Below are positions 35,580 to 41,829 of a stretch of DNA of 43,558 nucleotides, in pieces; within the stretch, counting starts at the first letter, position 1; the number at the start of each line of letters is the position of its first letter. The translations under genes were made by a program, and so were the position numbers. The notes under the pieces are model-generated. The model did not search any database and had not been told where the DNA came from. It saw only the letters and a list, made by a program, of their open reading frames with translations. Origin of the DNA: Elusimicrobiota bacterium (GTDB lineage Bacteria > Elusimicrobiota > Elusimicrobia > UBA1565); the NCBI GenBank assembly GCA_003450735.1, contig DMEZ01000056.1, positions 1 through 43,558 on the forward strand. The letters run 5' to 3'.

Positions 35580-37097
35580 ATGAAAGGGCCGGACGTCACC
35601 CCCGAAGAGCTCGAGCGCTGCGTCAAGCTGCTCGAGGCGGTCGTGGCCGACCGCTCCCTGCTTGCTCGTCTCCCTCGCGAGACGCGGGCTGCCCTGCTGA
35701 AGGCCGCCGGCCGGGTCAACCTGCCCGTCCGCTCCGAGTCGGTCAAGCTGCTCAAGGAACTGCGGGCCCAGGACCGGCGGCGCAAGCTCTCGGCCGACCG
35801 GCAGGTCCGGGCCTCCTCGGTCATCCGGAGGGCACGGGAGGCCGAGGTGTTCATCCCGCCGGCCCTCGAACATGGGAAGACGAACCCAGGACGGACCCTC
35901 TCAGAGCCCCGGGACTGCTACGTCTGCAAGAAGCCTTTCCGCCAGGTCCACTTCTTCTACGACTCGATGTGCCCCTCCTGCGGGGACTTCAATCACGCCA
36001 AGCGCTCCCAGAGGGCCGACCTCTCCGGCCGGACGGCCCTCATCACCGGGGCCCGGGTCAAGATCGGCTTCCAGGCGGCCCTCATGCTGCTGCGCGCGGG
36101 GGCGCGGGTGGTCGCGACCACCCGCTTCCCGCACGACGCGGCCCTGCGCTACTCCCGGGAGAGGGATTTCGCCTCCTGGCGCGGGCGGCTCCTGATCCAC
36201 GGCCTCGACCTGCGGCACTCCCCGAGCGTGGAGATCTTCTGCCGCTGGCTGGACTCCCGGCTCGACCGGCTGGATTTCCTCTTCAACAACGCGGCCCAGA
36301 CCGTGCGGAGGCCCCCGGCGTTCTACGCGCACTTGCTGGCCAGCGAGGCCGCGGGGGTTTCCGCGGAGGCTCTGCCCCTCCTCGAGAGCCACCACGCCCT
36401 CAAGGCCGCCCTGAGCCAGCCCGCGCTCGCCGAGGACAAGCTCGATCCGACGGAGCTGGCTTTGCGGCACCCCGGCGGGCCGGGCGCGGGCCTCTGGGAC
36501 TCGGCGCGGCTCTCGCAGACGAAGTACGGCTTCAGCCCCGCCGACCTGGCCGAGGGCGCCTTCCCCGCCGGGAAGACCGACGCGGACCTCCAGCAAGTGG
36601 ACCTGCGGGCGAAGAACAGCTGGCGTCTGACCCTCTCCGAGGTCTCGACCGCCGAGATGCTCGAGCTCCAGCTCATCAATTCGGTCGCGCCCTTCATCCT
36701 CTGCGCCCGGCTCAAGCCCCTGATGCTGAGGACTCCCGGCCGGGAGAAGCACATCGTCAACGTCTCGGCGATGGAGGGGAGCTTCTCGCGCGGGACGAAG
36801 ACCGACAAGCACCCGCACACCAACATGGCCAAGGCCGCCCTCAACATGCTGACCCTCACCTCGGCGCCGGACTACGCCAAGGACGGCATCCACATGAACG
36901 CGGTGGACACGGGCTGGGTCACGGACGAGGACCCGGCCCGGCACGCGGAGCGCAAGAGGGAGGAGCACGATTTCCAGCCGCCGCTCGACATCGTGGACGG
37001 GGCGGCGCGGATCTGCGACCCGGTGTTCTCCGGGTTCCTGAGCGGCCGGCACGCCTGGGGGCTGTTCCTGAAGGACTACCGGCCTACGGCCTGGTAG
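35580..37097 (+). CDS. SDR-fold protein with N-terminal zinc-ribbon-like motif
   Basis: 505 residues. The first 110 residues are helical and charged. CYVCKKPFRQVHFFYDSMCPSC-type CxxC...CxxC near 118-140 looks like a zinc ribbon. From about 150 there is an SDR Rossmann fold: TGARVKIGFQAAL (NADP-binding), DLRHS, and FLFNNAAQT near 240. The Ser of the active site is present (NVSAMEGS), but the YxxxK motif reads TNMAK, so the catalytic Tyr is absent while the Lys is kept. An insert of about 100 residues lies between the NNAA and Ser blocks. It may have a changed catalytic base or only bind nucleotide. It overlaps the end of moeB by 14 bp, tail to tail. Confidence 0.8.
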   Translation: MKGPDVTPEELERCVKLLEAVVADRSLLARLPRETRAALLKAAGRVNLPVRSESVKLLKELRAQDRRRKLSADRQVRASSVIRRAREAEVFIPPALEHGKTNPGRTLSEPRDCYVCKKPFRQVHFFYDSMCPSCGDFNHAKRSQRADLSGRTALITGARVKIGFQAALMLLRAGARVVATTRFPHDAALRYSRERDFASWRGRLLIHGLDLRHSPSVEIFCRWLDSRLDRLDFLFNNAAQTVRRPPAFYAHLLASEAAGVSAEALPLLESHHALKAALSQPALAEDKLDPTELALRHPGGPGAGLWDSARLSQTKYGFSPADLAEGAFPAGKTDADLQQVDLRAKNSWRLTLSEVSTAEMLELQLINSVAPFILCARLKPLMLRTPGREKHIVNVSAMEGSFSRGTKTDKHPHTNMAKAALNMLTLTSAPDYAKDGIHMNAVDTGWVTDEDPARHAERKREEHDFQPPLDIVDGAARICDPVFSGFLSGRHAWGLFLKDYRPTAW

Positions 37098-37830
37098 GCT
37101 TCCCGCAGACCGGGCAGGCCGGGTCCTTCTTCACGAGCACCTGGCGGAACTCCATCGTCTCCCCTTCGAAGATGAGCAGCCGCCCCGCGAGGGGCTCGCC
37201 GATCCCCGTGAGGAACTTCAGGGCTTCCATGGCCTGGAGGGCGCCGACGACGCCGGGCGTCGCCCCGATCACGGGGAAGACCTTCTGGGCCGGGATGTGA
37301 GGGAACACGCAGCGCAGGCAGGGGGTCTCGGGAGGGTGGAGGAAGGAGAGCTGCCCGCAGAGGCCGTGGACGGCGCCCAGGACGAGCGGGACGCCGGTCT
37401 TCACGGAGTGCTCGTTGAGGACGTGGCGGGTCGCGTAGTTGTCGAGGCAGTCCAGCAGGATGGCGGCGTCCCCGACGAGCTCGGCGACGTTGGCGGCCTC
37501 TATGCGGGCCTGGAGGGGGACGACCTCGACTGAGGGGTTCACCGCTTTCAGGCGCTCCTGGGCCGAGAGGACCTTCTTCTTCCCTATGCCCGCGTCCGAA
37601 TGGAGGATCTGCCGGTTGAGGTTGGAGAGCTCCAGGTCACCGTCGTCGCAGATGCGGATGCGTCCGACCCCGGCCGCGGCGAGGTAGAGGGAGACCGGGC
37701 TGCCCAGGCCGCCCGCGCCCGAGATGAAGACGGTGGAGTTCTTGAGCTTCTCCTGGCCGTCCTCGCCCCATCCCGGGAGGAGGATCTGCCGATCGTAGCG
37801 GGTCTTCTCGGCGTCGTTGAGGGGGCTCAT
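37084..37830 (-). CDS. moeB: MoeB/ThiF-family adenylyltransferase
   Basis: 248 residues. E1-like enzyme that adenylates the C-terminal glycine of MoaD or ThiS. It has YDRQILLPGWGEDGQEKL at the start, the ATP loop FISGAGGLGSPVSLYLAAAG, the RQILH helix and two zinc Cys pairs (CLRCVFP, CPVCGK). No rhodanese domain. The MoaD-like gene at 40149 and three molybdenum hydroxylases in the window make a molybdopterin role more likely than thiamine. A CATAAT hexamer lies eight nt before the ATG. Confidence 0.87.
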   Translation of the reverse strand: MSPLNDAEKTRYDRQILLPGWGEDGQEKLKNSTVFISGAGGLGSPVSLYLAAAGVGRIRICDDGDLELSNLNRQILHSDAGIGKKKVLSAQERLKAVNPSVEVVPLQARIEAANVAELVGDAAILLDCLDNYATRHVLNEHSVKTGVPLVLGAVHGLCGQLSFLHPPETPCLRCVFPHIPAQKVFPVIGATPGVVGALQAMEALKFLTGIGEPLAGRLLIFEGETMEFRQVLVKKDPACPVCGKPTRP

Positions 37831-37838
37831 GGGCGGAT

Positions 37839-37844
37839 ATTATG
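37839..37844 (-). promoter_or_regulatory. -10 CATAAT before moeB, leaderless arrangement
   Basis: On the minus strand the hexamer ends eight nt before the ATG at 37830. No Shine-Dalgarno is visible. Confidence 0.4.
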
Positions 37845-37900
37845 CCATGAAAACGGCCTGCGCGTAAGCCGCATCTTGATTTGAATGGAACCAAAATGGG

Positions 37901-37920
37901 CCCACATACGTACTTGTGGG
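37901..37920. other. Small hairpin and AT-rich tract before the toxin-antitoxin genes
   Basis: CCCACA (37901-37906) pairs with TGTGGG (37915-37920). It is followed by an AT-rich tract with AAAAGACAAA repeated directly (37936-37945, 37948-37957), possibly an UP element for the promoter downstream. The rest of 37845-37971 shows no gene. Confidence 0.35.
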
Positions 37921-37971
37921 GGGCTGGCCTACTAATCGACAGATTAAAAGACAAATAAAAAGACAAAAATA

Positions 37972-38000
37972 TTGACAATATATGGAAGCCATGCTATGCT
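37972..38000 (+). promoter_or_regulatory. Near-consensus promoter of the toxin-antitoxin pair
   Basis: Consensus TTGACA (37972-37977), 17-bp spacer, TATGCT (37995-38000). Start of transcription is expected near 38007, so the ATG at 37982 upstream cannot be used and the ATG at 38021 is chosen. Confidence 0.65.
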
Positions 38001-38020
38001 ATCCATGGGGGCTGGAACCC

Positions 38021-38299
38021 ATGAGAATAGTCAAAGAACGGACGACCTTCGCGGCGGTATCCGAGCTGAGGACGAGCTTGGACGCCATCCTGCGGCAGCT
38101 CCATGAAACCTGCGTAGTGCTCGAGAAGCACAACAAGCCCGTGGCGGTCATGATGGAGCCGCAGAGATACAAAGAGATGGAAGAAGCCGTCGAGAGGGCG
38201 TCCGACATCCTCCTCGCTTTCGAGGCCCGCGCGAGGGAAGCCTCCGCGGACGCCTCGGGGTTCGTCCCCCTCGACGAGGCTGAGAAGCGCTCCTTGTGA
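38021..38299 (+). CDS. Phd/YefM-type antitoxin
   Basis: 92 residues from ATG 38021. MRIVKERTTFAAVSELRTSLDAILRQL and VVLEKHNKPVAVMMEPQRYKEM are the DNA-binding N-terminal half of Phd/YefM antitoxins; the rest (ERASDILLAFEARAREAS) is the toxin-binding tail. It should block the toxin and repress the promoter. Four-base overlap with the toxin gene. Confidence 0.82.
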   Translation: MRIVKERTTFAAVSELRTSLDAILRQLHETCVVLEKHNKPVAVMMEPQRYKEMEEAVERASDILLAFEARAREASADASGFVPLDEAEKRSL

Positions 38300-38595
38300 C
38301 CTGGACGGTCTTGTTCCATCCGCTCGTCCTCTCGGAAGACCTGCCCGGCTTGGACGCCCGCGACCGGGGCGAGATATTCAAGGCCATCAGGAAGAAGCTG
38401 ACCGTGGCCCCGGAGCAGTACGGAGAGCCGCTGCGCCGGGAGCTCTTCGGGTACTGGAAGCTGAGGGTGGGCGGCTTCCGGGTCATCTATAAGATCTCGG
38501 GGAAGACCGTCACGGTGCTCGTCCTGAAGGTCGGCTTCCGGCGCGACGGAGAGATCTACGAGGGGATGGCGCGCCGTCTGAAACGATCCGTATAG
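38296..38595 (+). CDS. RelE/ParE-family toxin
   Basis: 99 residues from GTG 38296 (GTGA overlap). RelE fold features: VLFHPLVLSEDLPGL, AIRKKLTVAPEQYGEPLRRELFGYWKLRVGGFRVIYKI and VLVLKVGFRRDGEIYEGMARRL. A ribosome-dependent mRNA interferase or gyrase poison is expected; which one cannot be told. The pair lies in a locally AT-rich patch, in line with gain by transfer. Confidence 0.85.
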   Translation: MTWTVLFHPLVLSEDLPGLDARDRGEIFKAIRKKLTVAPEQYGEPLRRELFGYWKLRVGGFRVIYKISGKTVTVLVLKVGFRRDGEIYEGMARRLKRSV

Positions 38596-38624
38596 AGTCG
38601 CTGATAATCGTCCTAATGCGGTAA

Positions 38625-38640
38625 GTTTATCCGGATAAAC
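38625..38640. promoter_or_regulatory. Perfect 16-bp palindrome GTTTATCCGGATAAAC
   Basis: It lies 30 bp after the toxin stop in a 185-bp gap. Two 8-bp arms without a loop favour a protein-binding site over a terminator, and no T-run follows. The owner is unknown. Confidence 0.45.
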
Positions 38641-38707
38641 CGTCCTCGTCAGTACAAATATCCGGCTTCTCGGCCAAAGAATGGAATCTCAACGCGATAT
38701 AACAGCG

Positions 38708-38738
38708 ATGTTGGGATGGCGTTAGGATATGTTGGGAT
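38708..38738 (+). repeat. Three helically phased ATGTTGGGAT-type repeats before the ssnA-like operon
   Basis: ATGTTGGGAT (38708-38717), GCGTTAGGAT (38719-38728) and ATGTTGGGAT (38729-38738) lie side by side at 10-11 bp spacing. They precede a -10-like TAGAAT (38760-38765), which is 15 nt before the ATG at 38781. The same decamer, inverted, is at 16335-16344. They look like an activator-binding array. Confidence 0.5.
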
Positions 38739-38780
38739 TCCCTCCGCCGCGGTTTTGTGTAGAATACCCGCACAGAACCC

Positions 38781-40148
38781 ATGAAGACCCTCCTGATCAA
38801 GGACGCCCTGCGCATCGCCCGCATGAACGACGCCCGCGAGGAGCTCGCCGGCGGCGACCTTCTCATCGAAGGGAACGTCATCAAGGCGGTGGGGAAGAAC
38901 CTCAAGGTCCGGGCCGACAAGACCCTCTCCGCTAAAAACTGCGTCGTCCTGCCCGGCTTCGTCAACACCCACCACCACCTCTACCAGATCCTCACCCGCA
39001 ACCTGCCCGCCGTACAGGACTCCAAGCTCTTCGACTGGCTGCTCTACCTCTACGAGGTCTGGCGCCACGTCACCCCGGAGGGCGTCTACGTCAGCGCGCA
39101 GGTCGGCCTGGGCGAGCTCCTCCTCACCGGCTGCACCACGAGCTCCGACCATTTCTACCTGTTCCCCAAGGGCAGGAGCGCGCGCCTCATCGACACCGAG
39201 ATCGAGGCCGCCGCCGACCTCGGCATGCGCTTCCACGCCTGCCGCGGCTCCATGTCCCGCGGCAAGTCCAAGGGCGGCCTGCCGCCCGACGACGTCGTGC
39301 AGACCGAAGACGAGATCCTCAAGGACTCCGAGCGCCTGGTGAAGGCCTACCACGACCGCAAGCCCTTCGCCATGACCCGCGTGGCCCTCGCCCCCTGCTC
39401 GCCCTTCTCCGTGACCACCGAACTGCTGAAGCTCTCCGCCCGGATGGCGGAAAAGTGGGACGTGCGCCTGCACACCCATCTGGCCGAGACCCTCGACGAA
39501 GAGCAGTACTGCCTCCAGCTCCACAAGAAGCGGCCCCTGGCCTACATGGAGTCCGTGGGCTGGCTGGAGGGGGGGCGCAGCTGGTTCGCCCACTGCGTGC
39601 ACATGAACAAGGCGGAGTCCAGGCTCATGGGCCGCACGCGCACCGGCGTGGCCCACTGCCCGAGCTCGAACCTGCGCCTGGGGTCGGGCATCGCGCCCCT
39701 GCGGATGTATCTCGACGACAAGGTGCCCGTCGGCCTCGGGGTGGACGGTTCGGCCTCCAACGACTGCTGCGCGATGCTCCTCGAGGCCCGCATGGCGATG
39801 CTGGTGGCCCGCGTGACCTCCGGGGTGGCCTCCATGCCCGCGCGCGACGTGCTCTGGACCGCCACCCGGGGCGGCGCCGAGGTGCTGGGGCGCACGGACA
39901 TCGGCGAACTCTCCTGCGGCAAGGCGGCCGACCTCGCCCTCTTCGACGTCTCCGGCATCGACTTCGCCGGCAGCGGCAGCGACCCGGTGGCCTCGGTGCT
40001 CTTCTGCGGAGCCTCCCACAAGGCCAAGCACGTCTTCGTGAACGGCCGGATGGTCGTCGAGGACGGCCGCCTGAAGACGGTGGACGAGCTGGCCCTCGCC
40101 CGCAAGGCCAACAAGCTCTCCCGGGAGATGCTCGAGAAGGCCGCCTAG
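38781..40148 (+). CDS. SsnA/8-oxoguanine deaminase-like amidohydrolase
   Basis: 455 residues, COG0402 metal-dependent amino/chloro-hydrolase. Metal ligands: VNTHHHLYQ near residue 62, HTHLAET near 232, HCVHM near 270 and the Asp in GVDGSASND near 320. The HHHLYQILTR start and SPFSVTTELLKLSA are like 8-oxoguanine deaminases and hydroxyatrazine-type hydrolases; E. coli SsnA belongs to the same group. In front of a MoaD-like gene and an XDH-type enzyme it probably deaminates a purine (guanine or 8-oxoguanine) to make substrate for the hydroxylase. Confidence 0.85.
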   Translation: MKTLLIKDALRIARMNDAREELAGGDLLIEGNVIKAVGKNLKVRADKTLSAKNCVVLPGFVNTHHHLYQILTRNLPAVQDSKLFDWLLYLYEVWRHVTPEGVYVSAQVGLGELLLTGCTTSSDHFYLFPKGRSARLIDTEIEAAADLGMRFHACRGSMSRGKSKGGLPPDDVVQTEDEILKDSERLVKAYHDRKPFAMTRVALAPCSPFSVTTELLKLSARMAEKWDVRLHTHLAETLDEEQYCLQLHKKRPLAYMESVGWLEGGRSWFAHCVHMNKAESRLMGRTRTGVAHCPSSNLRLGSGIAPLRMYLDDKVPVGLGVDGSASNDCCAMLLEARMAMLVARVTSGVASMPARDVLWTATRGGAEVLGRTDIGELSCGKAADLALFDVSGIDFAGSGSDPVASVLFCGASHKAKHVFVNGRMVVEDGRLKTVDELALARKANKLSREMLEKAA

Positions 40149-40427
40149 ATGCCCCAGGTCCTCGTCAAGCTGTACACGACCCTGCGCCACCGCTTCAACA
40201 AGAGCCAGCTCTGGATCGAGGCCCGCGACGCCGACGAGCTCGTCTTGCGCGTGGTGGAGGCCGGCGGCCCCGGGATGGCCCAGGTCCTCCTCGGCGAGGA
40301 CGGCGTCGTGCGCAACGAGTTTTTGCTCACCCTCGATTCCGAGATCCTTGACCGCAAAGCCCTCAAGAAGGTCCAGCTAAAGGAGGGGAACGTCCTGCAC
40401 ATCTTCCCCCCGATATCCGGAGGATAG
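40149..40427 (+). CDS. MoaD-like ubiquitin-fold sulfur carrier
   Basis: 92 residues ending in ISGG. The beta-grasp pattern is visible: VLVKLYTTLRH at the start, ...LLTLDSEIL and KVQLKEGNVLHIFPPISGG at the end, the standard MoaD C-terminus with free Gly-Gly to be adenylated by MoeB and thiocarboxylated. The ATG follows the ssnA-like stop directly. It is embedded in the hydroxylase operon rather than with moaE, so it may be a dedicated sulfur donor for the cofactor of this enzyme. Confidence 0.85.
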   Translation: MPQVLVKLYTTLRHRFNKSQLWIEARDADELVLRVVEAGGPGMAQVLLGEDGVVRNEFLLTLDSEILDRKALKKVQLKEGNVLHIFPPISGG

Positions 40428-40434
40428 TCCTCGA

Positions 40435-41286
40435 ATGAAGAACAACATCCAGCAGTTCTGCTTCCCCGCGACCGCCGCGGAGGCCGCGCGCCTCATGGCG
40501 CGCTTCAAGGACAAAGGGCTCATCGTGGCGGGCGGCACGCGGCTGACCCGCACCCTCTCCCCCAAGGTCGAGGCCGTCATCGACATCACCGACCTCCCCT
40601 TGAAGCGCATCTCAGCCGACGCCAGGGGCCTGCGCATCGGCGCCCTCTGCACCATCGCCGAGCTCGAGGCCTCCCCGCTGCTCAAGCGCTGGGCCCGCGG
40701 GGTCATCGCCAAGTCGGCCGGCTTCGGCTCCAACGCCCTCGCCCGGGCGATGGGCACGGTCGGCGGCAACGTGGTGCGCGCCCACCCCTTCAACAACCTC
40801 CCGCCGGTGTTCCTCGCCCTGGACGCCGCCGCGGTCTGCCTCGACGGCGCGCGCGAGAAGGTTTTGCCCTTCGCCGACCTGCTCAAGCCCGAGGTCATGC
40901 ACCTCTTCGGCCGGAAGCTCTTCCTCACCGAGGTCCGCGTGCCCGCCTCGACGAAGAACCTGGCCTGCGCGGCCGAGCGCCTCTCGACGACCAAGACGGA
41001 CTGGGAGTCCTACGTCAACGTCGTCGTCGCCGTGGACAAGCGGGCCGGCGTCTGCCGCCGGGCCGCCCTCGCGATGGGCGCCATCCTCCCCCGGGTCGCC
41101 CGCCTGGGGCGGGCCGAAGCGGCTCTCGAGGGGAAGCCCTGCTCAGAGGAGACGGCCCGCCTCGCCGAGCGGGAAGCCGTCGCGGAACTGAGCGAGCTGA
41201 CCGGCGGCGCGGAGGGCAAGGCCTACGCCCGCGAGGTCGCCGGGGTGCTGGTCCGGCGCTGCCTACTGGAAGCTTTCAACGGATAA
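40435..41286 (+). CDS. Molybdenum hydroxylase FAD-binding subunit (YgfM-like)
   Basis: 283 residues. FAD-binding motifs in a weaker form than in the 9318 paralogue: LIVAGGTRLTRTL near residue 30 and AMGTVGGNVVRAHPFNN near 105. Length and fold agree with CO dehydrogenase/XDH medium subunits. GGAGG in the end of the MoaD gene is 11 nt before the ATG. With the 2Fe-2S and large subunit genes behind it, it forms a second complete trimer. Position after an SsnA-like gene copies the E. coli ssnA-ygfM order. Confidence 0.85.
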   Translation: MKNNIQQFCFPATAAEAARLMARFKDKGLIVAGGTRLTRTLSPKVEAVIDITDLPLKRISADARGLRIGALCTIAELEASPLLKRWARGVIAKSAGFGSNALARAMGTVGGNVVRAHPFNNLPPVFLALDAAAVCLDGAREKVLPFADLLKPEVMHLFGRKLFLTEVRVPASTKNLACAAERLSTTKTDWESYVNVVVAVDKRAGVCRRAALAMGAILPRVARLGRAEAALEGKPCSEETARLAEREAVAELSELTGGAEGKAYAREVAGVLVRRCLLEAFNG

Positions 41287-41298
41287 AGGAGACCCGAC

Positions 41299-41829
41299 AT
41301 GCCTAAGACCAAGGGACGCGGCGTGCTCAAGGCGGTGGACGGAAAGATCGCCGTCGTCATCAACATCAACGGGGTGGACAAGAAGCTCTCGGTGGCCCCG
41401 GGCGAGTATCTGCTCGACGCCCTGCGCCGGGAAGGCTACAAGGGCGCCAAGAAGGGCTGCGACAACGGCGACTGCGGCACCTGCACCGTGCTCCTGGACG
41501 GCAAGCCGGCCCTCTCCTGCATGCTCTTCGCGGCCCAGGCCCACGGCCGGAAAGTCGTGACCATCGAGGGCCTCGGCACGACGGACAAGCCTCACCCCAT
41601 CCAGCAGGCCTTCGTCGAGTCCGGGGCCGTCCAGTGCGGCTTCTGCATCCCCGGGATGGTGTTGGCCGCCAAGGCGCTCCTGGACGAGAACCCCGACCCC
41701 GACGAAACCCAGGTGCGGCGCGCCCTCGACGGCAACCTCTGCCGCTGCACGGGCTACGTCAAGCAGGTGGAGGGCGTCCTGCTCGCCGCCAAGAAGCTGA
41801 AAGCCGCCAAGAAGGGGAGGAAGGCATGA
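41299..41829 (+). CDS. Molybdenum hydroxylase [2Fe-2S] small subunit
   Basis: 176 residues; AAGGAG stands 8 nt before the ATG. The plant-type loop is GCDNGDCGACTVLLDG-like with Thr (CGTCTVLLDG, about residue 57) and the second cluster uses CGFCIPGM (about 115) and LCRCTGYVKQ (about 148). It has an N-terminal lysine-rich extension of about 18 residues that the paralogue at 8836 lacks. Its stop overlaps the large-subunit start by 4 nt. Confidence 0.9.
   Translation: MPKTKGRGVLKAVDGKIAVVININGVDKKLSVAPGEYLLDALRREGYKGAKKGCDNGDCGTCTVLLDGKPALSCMLFAAQAHGRKVVTIEGLGTTDKPHPIQQAFVESGAVQCGFCIPGMVLAAKALLDENPDPDETQVRRALDGNLCRCTGYVKQVEGVLLAAKKLKAAKKGRKA

Noticed and set aside
35270..37300. 676-residue plus-strand frame over the ribonuclease and SDR genes
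   Set aside because: It spans antisense ribonuclease sequence and an out-of-frame SDR reading with no family resemblance.
38625..38640. Palindrome as terminator of the toxin gene
   Set aside because: The arms meet without a loop and no T-run follows, so a binding site is more fitting.
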